Shown: positions 37,806-51,300 of the stretch, piece after piece
How positions within the stretch are numbered: the stretch's first letter is position 1
Layout of the letters: every line of letters begins with the position of its first letter
From: Alitta virens
Lineage: Eukaryota; Annelida; Polychaeta; Phyllodocida; Nereididae
DNA: 64,000 nt
Reading direction: 5' to 3'
NCBI GenBank assembly: GCA_932294295.1
Contig: OW028584.1
Span: forward strand, 10,176,407-10,240,406
Position numbers and translations under genes: made by a program
Notes under the pieces: model-generated
Database searches by the model: none
Told to the model about the DNA's origin: nothing
What the model saw: only the letters and a program-made list of their open reading frames with translations

Positions 37806-38097
37806 GTCTGGTTCCCCAATGATGGCGCCTGCTACGTCTACGTCATCGTGCGTCTGGAATTCACAGCCACCCTTAATGACGACAGCGACGTCTTTCACTG
37901 CTACCAAGACATCGACACCACGGCCAAGCGAAATGTCACCTTAATCCGGGTAACAAAGGCGAGACTGTTGTTTCAGACAAGTGCCACTCACTCAACCCCA
38001 CAGCCAAGTCCAGTCGACTGGACCTTCATGGATCCAGACGCGGCACCCGGATGTGTCTGAGAAGTGTCTCCTGCCTCAAGTAACTTCTGACAAGCTT
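37806..38097 (+). repeat. 292-bp deleted unit after a C unit
   Basis: Standard junction, but preceded by a C body with S tail instead of an L unit: the switch lies between the C tail and 'gtctcctgcc'. Confidence 0.95.
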
Positions 38098-40073
38098 GTA
38101 CAAGCTTGTAACTCTAGCCCGATGCAGTTCTGTGATATATAGCAAAGCTTATATAGAGTGCAATTCAATACGGATGCAAGGTCAACCTATACAGGCTCCT
38201 ACGGGACCCCCTTGGGGTCTAAGGTGTGCGCCAGTCATTTGTAGCCAAGAACAACCCAGGCGTGCTCCACCAATATCAGCAGTTGCTGGTCTGGTTCCCC
38301 AATGATAGCGCCCACTACGTCATCGTGCGTCTGGAATTCACAGCCACCCTGAATGACGACAGAGACGTCTTTCACTACTTCCAAGACATCGACACCATGG
38401 CCAAGCGAAATATCACCTGAATCTGGGTAACAAAGGCGAGACGGTTGTTTCAGACAACCCCACAGCCAAGTCCAGTCGACTGGACCTTCATGGATCCAGA
38501 CGCGGCACCCGGATGTGTCTGAGAAGTAACACCTGCCTCAAGTAACTTCTGACAAGCTTGTACAAGCCTGGAACTCTAGCCCGATGCAGTTCTGTGATAT
38601 ATAGCAAAGCTTATATAGAGTGCAATTCAATACGGATGCAAGGTCAACCTATACAGGCTCCTACGGGACCCCCTTGGGGTCTAAGGTGTGCGCCAGTCAT
38701 TTGTAGCCAAGAACAACCCAGGCGTGCTCCACCAATATCAGCAGTTGCTGGTCTGGTTCCCCAATGATAGCGCCCACTACGTCATCGTGCGTCTGGAATT
38801 CACAGCCACCCTGAATGACGACAGAGACGTCTTTCACTACTTCCAAGACATCGACACCATGGCCAAGCGAAATATCACCTGAATCTGGGTAACAAAGGCG
38901 AGACGGTTGTTTCAGACAACCCCACAGCCAAGTCCAGTCGACTGGACCTTCATGGATCCAGATGCGGCACCCGGATGTGTCTGAGAAGTAACACCTGCCT
39001 CAAGTAACTTCTGACAAGCTTGTACAAGCCTGTAACTCTAGCCCGATCTAGTTCTGTGATATATAGTTCTAATGTAGAGTGCAAGTCAATACGGATGCAA
39101 GGTCAACCTATGCAGGATCCTCTGGGACCCCTTGGGGTCTAAGGTGTGCGCCAGTCATTCGTAACCAAGAACAACCCGGGCGTGCTCGACCAAAATCAGC
39201 AGTTGCTGGTCTGGTTCCCCAATTATGGCGCCTGCTACGTCTACGTCATCGTGCGTCTGGAATTCACAGCCACCCTAAATGATGACAGCGACGTCTTTCA
39301 CTGCTACCAAGACATCGACACCACGGCCAAGCGAAATATCACCTGAATCCGGGTAACAAAGGCGAGACGGTTGTTTCAGACAACCCCACAGCCAAGTCCA
39401 GTCGACTGGACCTTCATGGATCCAGACGCGGCACCCGGATGTGTCTGAGAAGTGTCACCTGCCTCAAGTAACTTCTGACAAGCTTGTACAAGCCTGTAAC
39501 TCTAGCCCGATCTAGTTCTGTGATATATAGTTCTAATGTAGAGTGCAAGTCAATACGGATGCAAGGTCAACCTATGCAGGATCCTCTGGGACCCCTTGGG
39601 GTCTAAGGTGTGCGCCAGTCATTCGTAACCAAGAACAACCCGGGCGAGCTCGACCAAAATCAGCAGTTGCTGGTCTGGTTCCCCAATTATGGCGCCTGCT
39701 ACGTCTACGTCATCGTGCGTCTGGAATTCACAGCCACCCTAAATGATGACAGCGACGTCTTTCACTGCTACCAAGACATCGACACCACGGCCAAGCGAAA
39801 TACCACCTGAATCCGGGTAACAAAGGCGAGAAGGTTGTTTCAGACAACCCCACAGCCAAGTCCAGTTGACTGGACCTTCATGGATCCAGACGCGGCACCC
39901 GGATGTGTCTGAGAAGTGTCACCTGCCTCAAGTAACTTCTGACAAGCTTGTACAAGCCTGTAACTCTAGCCCGATCCAGTTCTGTGATATATAATTCTAA
40001 TATAGAGTGCAAGTCAATACGGATGCAAGGTCAACCTATACAGGATCCTCTGGGACCCCTTGGGGTCTAAGGT

Positions 40074-42872
40074 GTGCGCCAGTCATTTGTAGCCAAGAAC
40101 AACCCGGGCGTGCTCGACCAAAATCAGCAGTTGCTGGTCTGGTTCCCCAATGATGGCGCCTGCTACGTCTACGTCATCGTGCGTCTGGAATTCACAGCCA
40201 CCCTTAATGACGACAGCGACGTCTTTCACTGCTATCAAGACATCGACACCACGGCCAAGCGAAATGTCACCTTAATCCGGGTAACAAAGGCGAGACTGTT
40301 GTTTCAGACAAGTGCCACTCACTCAACCCCACAGCCAAGTCCAGTCGACTGGACCTTCATGGATCCAGACGCGGCACCCGGATGTGTCTGAGAAGTGTCT
40401 CCTGCCTCAAGTAACTTCTGACAAGCTTGTACAAGCCTGTAACTCTAGCCCGATCTAGTTCTGTGATATATAGTTCTAATGTAGAGTGCAAGTCAATATG
40501 GATGCAAGGTCAACCTATGCAGGATCCTCTGGGACCCCTTGGGGTCTAAGGTGTGCGCCAGTCATTCATAACCAAGAACAACCCGGGCGAGCTCGACCAA
40601 AATCAGCAGTTGCTGGTCTGGTTCCCCAATTATGGCGCCTGCTACGTCTACGTCATCGTGCGTCTGGAATTCACAGCCACCCTAAATGATGACAGCGACG
40701 TCTTTCACTGCTACCAAGACATCGACACCACGGCCAAGCGAAATACCACCTGAATCCGGGTAACAAAGGCGAGACGGTTGTTTCAGACAACCCCACAGCC
40801 AAGTCCAGTTGACTGGACCTTCATGGATCCAGACGCGGCACCCGGATGTGTCTGAGAAGTGTCACCTGCCTCAAGTAACTTCTGACAAGCTTGTACAAGC
40901 CTGTAACTCTAGCCCGATCCAGTTCTGTGATATATAATTCTAATATAGAGTGCAAGTCAATACGGATGCAAGGTCAACCTATACAGGATCCTCTGGGACC
41001 CCTTGGGGTCTAAGGTGTGCGCCAGTCATTTGTAGCCAAGAACAACCCGGGCGTGCTCGACCAAAATCAGCAGTTGCTGGTCTGGTTCCCCAATGATGGC
41101 GCCTGCTACGTCTACGTCATCGTGCGTCTGGAATTCACAGCCACCCTTAATGACGACAGCGACGTCTTTCACTGCTACCAAGACATCGACACCACGGCCA
41201 AGCGAAATATCACCTGAATCTGGGTAACAAAGGCGAGACGGTTGTTTCAGACAACCCCACAGCCAAGTCCAGTCGACTGGACCTTCATGGATCCAGACGC
41301 GGCACCCGGATGTGTCTGAGAAGTAACACCTGCCTCAAGTAACTTCTGACAAGCTTGTACAAGCCTGTAACTCTAGCCCGATCTAGTTCTGTGATATATA
41401 GTTCTAATGTAGAGTGCAAGTCAATACGGATGCAAGGTCAACCTATGCAGGATCCTCTGGGACCCCTTGGGGTCTAAGGTGTGCGCCAGTCATTCGTAAC
41501 CAAGAACAACCCGGGCGAGCTCGACCAAAATCAGCAGTTGCTGGTCTGGTTCCCCAATTATGGCGCCTGCTACGTCTACGTCATCGTGCGTCTGGAATTC
41601 ATAGCCACCCTAAATGATGACAGCGACGTCTTTCACTGCTACCAAGACATCGACACCACGGCCAAGCGAAATATCACCTGAATCCGGGTAACAAAGGCGA
41701 GACGGTTGTTTCAGACAACCCCACAGCCAAGTCCAGTCGACTGGACCTTCATGGATCCAGACGCGGCACCCGGATGTGTCTGAGAAGTGTCACCTGCCTC
41801 AAGTAACTTCTGACAAGCTTGTACAAGCCTGTAACTCTAGCCCGATCTAGTTCTGTGATATATAGTTCTAATGTAGAGTGCAAGTCAATACGGATGCAAG
41901 GTCAACCTATGCAGGATCCTCTGGGACCCCTTGGGGTCTAAGGTGTGCGCCAGTCATTCGTAACCAAGAACAACCCGGGCGAGCTCGACCAAAATCAGCA
42001 GTTGCTGGTCTGGTTCCCCAATTATGGCGCCTGCTACGTCTACGTCATCGTGCGTCTGGAATTCACAGCCACCCTAAATTATGACAGCGACGTCTTTCAC
42101 TGCTACCAAGACATCGACACCACGGCCAAGCGAAATATCACCTGAATCCGGGTAACAAAGGCGAGACGGTTGTTTCAGACAACCCCACAGCCAAGTCCAG
42201 TCGACTGGACCTTCATGGATCCAGACGCGGCACCCGGATGTGTCTGAGAAGTGTCACCTGCCTCAAGTAACTTCTGACAAGCTTGTACAAGCCTGTAACT
42301 CTAGCCCGATCTAGTTCTGTGATATATAGTTCTAATGTAGAGTGCAAGTCAATACGGATGCAAGGTCAACCTATGCTGGATCCTCTGGGACCCCTTGGGG
42401 TCTAAGGTGTGCGCCAGTCATTCGTAACCAAGAACAACCCGGGCGAGCTCGACCAAAATCAGCAGTTGCTGGTCTGGTTCCCCAATTATGGCGCCTGCTA
42501 CGTCTACGTCATCGTGCGTCTGGAATTCACAGCCACCCTAAATGATGACAGCGACGTCTTTCACTGCTACCAAGACATCGACACCACGGCCAAGCGAAAT
42601 ACCACCTGAATCCGGGTAACAAAGGCGAGACGGTTGTTTCAGACAACCCCACAGCCAAGTCCAGTTGACTGGACCTTCATGGATCCAGACGCGGCACCCG
42701 GATGTGTCTGAGAAGTGTCACCTGCCTCAAGTAACTTCTGACAAGCTTGTACAAGCCTGTAACTCTAGCCCGATCCAGTTCTGTGATATATAATTCTAAT
42801 ATAGAGTGCAAGTCAATACGGATGCAAGGTCAACCTATACATGATCCTCTGGGACCCCTTGGGGTCTAAGGT
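40074..42872 (+). repeat. L-D-B then three A units (2,799 bp)
   Basis: Units: 40074 (B-L, 479), 40553 (D), 41017 (B, S tail), 41481, 41945, 42409 (A). It begins like the 1,871-bp tetramer but has three A units where the tetramer has one B unit, so it is the transition from the A-rich zone. 'caatatggatgc' (CpG loss) appears here in the linker before the D unit. Confidence 0.95.
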
Positions 42873-44743
42873 GTGCGCCAGTCATTTGTAGCCAAGAACA
42901 ACCCGGGCGTGCTCGACCAAAATCAGCAGTTGCTGGTCTGGTTCCCCAATGATGGCGCCTGCTACGTCTACGTCATCGTGCGTCTGGAATTCACAGCCAC
43001 CCTTAATGACGACAGCGACGTCTTTCACTGCTATCAAGACATCGACACCACGGCCAAGCGAAATGTCACCTTAATCCAGGTAACAAAGGCGAGACTGTTG
43101 TTTCAGACAAGTGCCACTCACTCAACCCCACAGCCAAGTCCAGTCGACTGGACCTTCATGGATCCAGACGCGGCACCCGGATGTGTCTGAGAAGTGTCTC
43201 CTGCCTCAAGTAACTTCTGACAAGCTTGTACAAGCCTGTAACTCTAGCCCGATCTAGTTCTGTGATATATAGTTCTAATGTAGAGTGCAAGTCAATATGG
43301 ATGCAAGGTCAACCTATGCAGGATCCTCTGGGACCCCTTGGGGTCTAAGGTGTGCGCCAGTCATTCATAACCAAGAACAACCCGGGCGAGCTCGACCAAA
43401 ATCAGCAGTTGCTGGTCTGGTTCCCCAATTATGGCGCCTGCTACGTCTACGTCATCGTGCGTCTGGAATTCACAGCCACCCTAAATGATGACAGCGACGT
43501 CTTTCACTGCTACCAAGACATCGACACCACGGCCAAGCGAAATACCACCTGAATCCGGGTAACAAAGGCGAGACGGTTGTTTCAGACAACCCCACAGCCA
43601 AGTCCAGTTGACTGGACCTTCATGGATCCAGACGCGGCACCCGGATGTGTCTGAGAAGTGTCACCTGCCTCAAGTAACTTCTGACAAGCTTGTACAAGCC
43701 TGTAACTCTAGCCCGATCCAGTTCTGTGATATATAATTCTAATATAGAGTGCAAGTCAATACGGATGCAAGGTCAACCTATACAGGATCCTCTGGGACCC
43801 CTTGGGGTCTAAGGTGTGCGCCAGTCATTTGTAGCCAAGAACAACCCGGGCGTGCTCGACCAAAATCAGCAGTTGCTGGTCTGGTTCCCCAATGATGGCG
43901 CCTGCTACGTCTACGTCATCGTGCGTCTGGAATTCACAGCCACCCTTAATGACGACAGCGACGTCTTTCACTGCTACCAAGACATCGACACCACGGCCAA
44001 GCGAAATATCACCTGAATCTGGGTAACAAAGGCGAGACGGTTGTTTCAGACAACCCCACAGCCAAGTCCAGTCGACTGGACCTTCATGGATCCAGACGCG
44101 GCACCCGGATGTGTCTGAGAAGTAACACCTGCCTCAAGTAACTTCTGACAAGCTTGTACAAGCCTGTAACTCTAGCCCGATCTAGTTCTGTGATATATAG
44201 TTCTAATGTAGAGTGCAAGTCAATACGGATGCAAGGTCAACCTATGCAGGATCCTCTGGGACCCCTTGGGGTCTAAGGTGTGCGCCAGTCATTTGTAGCC
44301 AAGAACAACCCGGGCGTGCTCGACCAAAATCAGCAGTTGCTGGTCTGGTTCCCCAATGATGGCGCCTGCTACGTTTACGTCATCGTGCGTCTGGAATTCA
44401 CAGCCACCCTTAATGACGACAGCGACGTCTTTCACTGCTACCAAGACATCGACACCACGGCCAAGCGAAATACCACCTGAATCCGGGTAACAAAGGCGAG
44501 ACGGTTGTTTCAGACAACCCCACAGCCAAGTCCAGTTGACTGGACCTTCATGGATCCAGACGCGGCACCCGGATGTGTCTGAGAAGTGTCACCTGCCTCA
44601 AGTAACTTCTGACAAGCTTGTACAAGCCTGTAACTCTAGCCCGATCCAGTTCTGTGATATATAATTCTAATATAGAGTGCACGTCAATACGGATGCAAGG
44701 TCAACCTATACAGGATCCTCTGGGACCCCTTGGGGTCTAAGGT
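42873..44743 (+). repeat. 1,871-bp tetramer, copy 1 (L-D-B-B)
   Basis: Units: 42873 (479), 43352 (D), 43816 (B, 'aatatc'), 44280 (B, 'aatacc'). Private marks of this copy: 'atccaggtaac' near 43077 and 'acatgatcc' near 42840. It lacks the 'cacgtc' variant in the linker that precedes its L unit; the following copies carry it. Confidence 0.97.
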
Positions 44744-46614
44744 GTGCGCCAGTCATTTGTAGCCAAGAACAACCCGGGCGTGCTCGACCAAAATCAGCAG
44801 TTGCTGGTCTGGTTCCCCAATGATGGCGCCTGCTACGTCTACGTCATCGTGCGTCTGGAATTCACAGCCACCCTTAATGACGACAGCGACGTCTTTCACT
44901 GCTATCAAGACATCGACACCACGGCCAAGCGAAATGTCACCTTAATCCGGGTAACAAAGGCGAGACTGTTGTTTCAGACAAGTGCCACTCACTCAACCCC
45001 ACAGCCAAGTCCAGTCGACTGGACCTTCATGGATCCAGACGCGGCACCCGGATGTGTCTGAGAAGTGTCTCCTGCCTCAAGTAACTTCTGACAAGCTTGT
45101 ACAAGCCTGTAACTCTAGCCCGATCTAGTTCTGTGATATATAGTTCTAATGTAGAGTGCAAGTCAATATGGATGCAAGGTCAACCTATGCAGGATCCTCT
45201 GGGACCCCTTGGGGTCTAAGGTGTGCGCCAGTCATTCATAACCAAGAACAACCCGGGCGAGCTCGACCAAAATCAGCAGTTGCTGGTCTGGTTCCCCAAT
45301 TATGGCGCCTGCTACGTCTACGTCATCGTGCGTCTGGAATTCACAGCCACCCTAAATGATGACAGCGACGTCTTTCACTGCTACCAAGACATCGACACCA
45401 CGGCCAAGCGAAATACCACCTGAATCCGGGTAACAAAGGCGAGACGGTTGTTTCAGACAACCCCACAGCCAAGTCCAGTTGACTGGACCTTCATGGATCC
45501 AGACGCGGCACCCGGATGTGTCTGAGAAGTGTCACCTGCCTCAAGTAACTTCTGACAAGCTTGTACAAGCCTGTAACTCTAGCCCGATCCAGTTCTGTGA
45601 TATATAATTCTAATATAGAGTGCAAGTCAATACGGATGCAAGGTCAACCTATACAGGATCCTCTGGGACCCCTTGGGGTCTAAGGTGTGCGCCAGTCATT
45701 TGTAGCCAAGAACAACCCGGGCGTGCTCGACCAAAATCAGCAGTTGCTGGTCTGGTTCCCCAATGATGGCGCCTGCTACGTCTACGTCATCGTGCGTCTG
45801 GAATTCACAGCCACCCTTAATGACGACAGCGACGTCTTTCACTGCTACCAAGACATCGACACCACGGCCAAGCGAAATATCACCTGAATCTGGGTAACAA
45901 AGGCGAGACGGTTGTTTCAGACAACCCCACAGCCAAGTCCAGTCGACTGGACCTTCATGGATCCAGACGCGGCACCCGGATGTGTCTGAGAAGTAACACC
46001 TGCCTCAAGTAACTTCTGACAAGCTTGTACAAGCCTGTAACTCTAGCCCGATCTAGTTCTGTGATATATAGTTCTAATGTAGAGTGCAAGTCAATACGGA
46101 TGCAAGGTCAACCTATGCAGGATCCTCTGGGACCCCTTGGGGTCTAAGGTGTGCGCCAGTCATTTGTAGCCAAGAACAACCCGGGCGTGCTCGACCAAAA
46201 TCAGCAGTTGCTGGTCTGGTTCCCCAATGATGGCGCCTGCTACGTTTACGTCATCGTGCGTCTGGAATTCACAGCCACCCTTAATGACGACAGCGACGTC
46301 TTTCACTGCTACCAAGACATCGACACCACGGCCAAGCGAAATACCACCTGAATCCGGGTAACAAAGGCGAGACGGTTGTTTCAGACAACCCCACAGCCAA
46401 GTCCAGTTGACTGGACCTTCATGGATCCAGACGCGGCACCCGGATGTGTCTGAGAAGTGTCACCTGCCTCAAGTAACTTCTGACAAGCTTGTACAAGCCT
46501 GTAACTCTAGCCCGATCCAGTTCTGTGATATATAATTCTAATATAGAGTGCACGTCAATACGGATGCAAGGTCAACCTATACAGGATCCTCTGGGACCCC
46601 TTGGGGTCTAAGGT
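44744..46614 (+). repeat. 1,871-bp tetramer, copy 2
   Basis: Units: 44744, 45223 (D), 45687, 46151. Preceded by the 'cacgtc' linker variant (C at 44682). I see no difference from copy 3 by eye. Confidence 0.97.
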
Positions 46615-48485
46615 GTGCGCCAGTCATTTGTAGCCAAGAACAACCCGGGCGTGCTCGACCAAAATCAGCAGTTGCTGGTCTGGTTCCCCAATGATGGCGC
46701 CTGCTACGTCTACGTCATCGTGCGTCTGGAATTCACAGCCACCCTTAATGACGACAGCGACGTCTTTCACTGCTATCAAGACATCGACACCACGGCCAAG
46801 CGAAATGTCACCTTAATCCGGGTAACAAAGGCGAGACTGTTGTTTCAGACAAGTGCCACTCACTCAACCCCACAGCCAAGTCCAGTCGACTGGACCTTCA
46901 TGGATCCAGACGCGGCACCCGGATGTGTCTGAGAAGTGTCTCCTGCCTCAAGTAACTTCTGACAAGCTTGTACAAGCCTGTAACTCTAGCCCGATCTAGT
47001 TCTGTGATATATAGTTCTAATGTAGAGTGCAAGTCAATATGGATGCAAGGTCAACCTATGCAGGATCCTCTGGGACCCCTTGGGGTCTAAGGTGTGCGCC
47101 AGTCATTCATAACCAAGAACAACCCGGGCGAGCTCGACCAAAATCAGCAGTTGCTGGTCTGGTTCCCCAATTATGGCGCCTGCTACGTCTACGTCATCGT
47201 GCGTCTGGAATTCACAGCCACCCTAAATGATGACAGCGACGTCTTTCACTGCTACCAAGACATCGACACCACGGCCAAGCGAAATACCACCTGAATCCGG
47301 GTAACAAAGGCGAGACGGTTGTTTCAGACAACCCCACAGCCAAGTCCAGTTGACTGGACCTTCATGGATCCAGACGCGGCACCCGGATGTGTCTGAGAAG
47401 TGTCACCTGCCTCAAGTAACTTCTGACAAGCTTGTACAAGCCTGTAACTCTAGCCCGATCCAGTTCTGTGATATATAATTCTAATATAGAGTGCAAGTCA
47501 ATACGGATGCAAGGTCAACCTATACAGGATCCTCTGGGACCCCTTGGGGTCTAAGGTGTGCGCCAGTCATTTGTAGCCAAGAACAACCCGGGCGTGCTCG
47601 ACCAAAATCAGCAGTTGCTGGTCTGGTTCCCCAATGATGGCGCCTGCTACGTCTACGTCATCGTGCGTCTGGAATTCACAGCCACCCTTAATGACGACAG
47701 CGACGTCTTTCACTGCTACCAAGACATCGACACCACGGCCAAGCGAAATATCACCTGAATCTGGGTAACAAAGGCGAGACGGTTGTTTCAGACAACCCCA
47801 CAGCCAAGTCCAGTCGACTGGACCTTCATGGATCCAGACGCGGCACCCGGATGTGTCTGAGAAGTAACACCTGCCTCAAGTAACTTCTGACAAGCTTGTA
47901 CAAGCCTGTAACTCTAGCCCGATCTAGTTCTGTGATATATAGTTCTAATGTAGAGTGCAAGTCAATACGGATGCAAGGTCAACCTATGCAGGATCCTCTG
48001 GGACCCCTTGGGGTCTAAGGTGTGCGCCAGTCATTTGTAGCCAAGAACAACCCGGGCGTGCTCGACCAAAATCAGCAGTTGCTGGTCTGGTTCCCCAATG
48101 ATGGCGCCTGCTACGTTTACGTCATCGTGCGTCTGGAATTCACAGCCACCCTTAATGACGACAGCGACGTCTTTCACTGCTACCAAGACATCGACACCAC
48201 GGCCAAGCGAAATACCACCTGAATCCGGGTAACAAAGGCGAGACGGTTGTTTCAGACAACCCCACAGCCAAGTCCAGTTGACTGGACCTTCATGGATCCA
48301 GACGCGGCACCCGGATGTGTCTGAGAAGTGTCACCTGCCTCAAGTAACTTCTGACAAGCTTGTACAAGCCTGTAACTCTAGCCCGATCCAGTTCTGTGAT
48401 ATATAATTCTAATATAGAGTGCACGTCAATACGGATGCAAGGTCAACCTATACAGGATCCTCTGGGACCCCTTGGGGTCTAAGGT
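46615..48485 (+). repeat. 1,871-bp tetramer, copy 3
   Basis: Units: 46615, 47094 (D), 47558, 48022. 'cacgtc' variant at 46553. Appears identical to copy 2. Confidence 0.97.
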
Positions 48486-50357
48486 GTGCGCCAGTCATTT
48501 GTAGCCAAGAACAACCCGGGCGTGCTCGACCAAAATCAGCAGTTGCTGGTCTGGTTCCCCAATGATGGCGCCTGCTACGTCTACGTCATCGTGCGTCTGG
48601 AATTCACAGCCACCCTTAATGACGACAGCGACGTCTTTCACTGCTATCAAGACATCGACACCACGGCCAAGCGAAATGTCACCTTAATCCGGGTAACAAA
48701 GGCGAGACTGTTGTTTCAGACAAGTGCCACTCACTCAACCCCACAGCCAAGTCCAGTCGACTGGACCTTCATGGATCCAGACGCGGCACCCGGATGTGTC
48801 TGAGAAGTGTCTCCTGCCTCAAGTAACTTCTGACAAGCTTGTACAAGCCTGTAACTCTAGCCCGATCTAGTTCTGTGATATATAGTTCTAATGTAGAGTG
48901 CAAGTCAATATGGATGCAAGGTCAACCTATACAGGATCCTCTGGGACCCCTTGGGGTCTAAGGTGTGCGCCAGTCATTCATAACCAAGAACAACCCGGGC
49001 GAGCTCGACCAAAATCAGCAGTTGCTGGTCTGGTTCCCCAATTATGGCGCCTGCTACGTCTACGTCATCGTGCGTCTGGAATTCACAGCCACCCTAAATG
49101 ATGACAGCGACGTCTTTCACTGCTACCAAGACATCGACACCACGGCCAAGCGAAATACCACCTGAATCCGGGTAACAAAGGCGAGACGGTTGTTTCAGAC
49201 AACCCCACAGCCAAGTCCAGTTGACTGGACCTTCATGGATCCAGACGCGGCACCCGGATGTGTCTGAGAAGTGTCACCTGCCTCAAGTAACTTCTGACAA
49301 GCTTGTACAAGCCTGTAACTCTAGCCCGATCCAGTTCTGTGATATATAATTCTAATATAGAGTGCAAGTCAATACGGATGCAAGGTCAACCTATACAGGA
49401 TCCTCTGGGACCCCTTGGGGTCTAAGGTGTGCGCCAGTCATTTGTAGCCAAGAACAACCCGGGCGTGCTCGACCAAAATCAGCAGTTGCTGGTCTGGTTC
49501 CCCAATGATGGCGCCTGCTACGTCTACGTCATCGTGCGTCTGGAATTCACAGCCACCCTTAATGACGACAGCGACGTCTTTCACTGCTACCAAGACATCG
49601 ACACCACGGCCAAGCGAAATATCACCTGAATCTGGGTAACAAAGGCGAGACGGTTGTTTCAGACAACCCCACAGCCAAGTCCAGTCGACTGGACCTTCAT
49701 GGATCCAGACGCGGCACCCGGATGTGTCTGAGAAGTAACACCTGCCTCAAGTAACTTCTGACAAGCTTGTACAAGCCTGTAACTCTAGCCCGATCTAGTT
49801 CTGTGATATATAGTTCTAATGTAGAGTGCAAGTCAATACGGATGCAAGGTCAACCTATGCAGGATCCTCTGGGACCCCTTGGGGTCTAAGGTGTGCGCCA
49901 GTCATTTGTAGCCAAGAACAACCCGGGCGTGCTCGACCAAAATCAGCAGTTGCTGGTCTGGTTCCCCAATGATGGCGCCTGCTACGTTTACGTCATCGTG
50001 CGTCTGGAATTCACAGCCACCCTTAATGACGACAGCGACGTCTTTCACTGCTACCAAGACATCGACACCACGGCCAAGCGAAATACCACCTGAATCCGGG
50101 TAACAAAGGCGAGACGGTTGTTTCAGACAACCCCACAGCCAAGTCCAGTTGACTGGACCTTCATGGATCCAGACGCGGCAACCCGGATGTGTCTGAGAAG
50201 TGTCACCTGCCTCAAGTAACTTCTGACAAGCTTGTACAAGCCTGTAACTCTAGCCCGATCCAGTTCTGTGATATATAATTCTAATATAGAGTGCACGTCA
50301 ATACGGATGCAAGGTCAACCTATACAGGATCCTCTGGGACCCCTTGGGGTCTAAGGT
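48486..50357 (+). repeat. 1,871-bp tetramer, copy 4 (1,872 bp)
   Basis: Units: 48486, 48965 (D), 49429, 49893. Its D unit is preceded by 'ctatacaggatcc' where earlier D units have 'ctatgcaggatcc'; later D units (51780, 53479, 57993) keep this mark. A 1-bp A insertion at 50181 ('gcggcaaccc') makes it 1,872 bp. Confidence 0.97.
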
Positions 50358-51300
50358 GTGCGCCAGTCATTTGTAGCCAAGAACAACCCGGGCGTGCTCG
50401 ACCAAAATCAGCAGTTGCTGGTCTGGTTCCCCAATGATGGCGCCTGCTACGTCTACGTCATCGTGCGTCTGGAATTCACAGCCACCCTTAATGACGACAG
50501 CGACGTCTTTCACTGCTATCAAGACATCGACACCACGGCCAAGCGAAATGTCACCTTAATCCGGGTAACAAAGGCGAGACTGTTGTTTCAGACAAGTGCC
50601 ACTCACTCAACCCCACAGCCAAGTCCAGTCGACTGGACCTTCATGGATCCAGACGCGGCACCCGGATGTGTCTGAGAAGTAACACCTGCCTCAAGTAACT
50701 TCTGACAAGCTTGTACAAGCCTGTAACTCTAGCCCGATCTAGTTCTGTGATATATAGTTCTAATGTAGAGTGCAAGTCAATACGGATGCAAGGTCAACCT
50801 ATGCAGGATCCTCTGGGACCCCTTGGGGTCTAAGGTGTGCGCCAGTCATTTGTAGCCAAGAACAACCCGGGCGTGCTCGACCAAAATCAGCAGTTGCTGG
50901 TCTGGTTCCCCAATGATGGCGCCTGCTACGTTTACGTCATCGTGCGTCTGGAATTCACAGCCACCCTTAATGACGACAGCGACGTCTTTCACTGCTACCA
51001 AGACATCGACACCACGGCCAAGCGAAATACCACCTGAATCCGGGTAACAAAGGCGAGACGGTTGTTTCAGACAACCCCACAGCCAAGTCCAGTTGACTGG
51101 ACCTTCATGGATCCAGACGCGGCACCCGGATGTGTCTGAGAAGTGTCACCTGCCTCAAGTAACTTCTGACAAGCTTGTACAAGCCTGTAACTCTAGCCCG
51201 ATCCAGTTCTGTGATATATAATTCTAATATAGAGTGCACGTCAATACGGATGCAAGGTCAACCTATACAGGATCCTCTGGGACCCCTTGGGGTCTAAGGT
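50358..51300 (+). repeat. Tetramer missing its two middle units (943 bp)
   Basis: Units: 50358 (L, 479) and 50837 (B, 'aatacc'). It equals the 1,871-bp tetramer minus exactly two 464-bp units (D and first B). The L unit is followed by 'aacacctgcc' instead of 'gtctcctgcc', showing where the S-type tail was joined. Confidence 0.95.

Larger units (their letters stand above)
36697..40073 (+). repeat. L-headed segment with two 292-bp units split by a C unit
   Basis: Units: 36697 (B-L), 292-bp unit at 37052, 37472 (C), 292-bp unit at 37806, 38226 (C, 462), 38688 (C, 458), 39146 (A with 'cgtgctcg', front hybrid), 39610 (A). Unit 37472 is the only S-tailed C unit leading directly into a 292-bp unit, so exchange happened between tails of unlike type. 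CpG loss at 38963. Confidence 0.96.
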
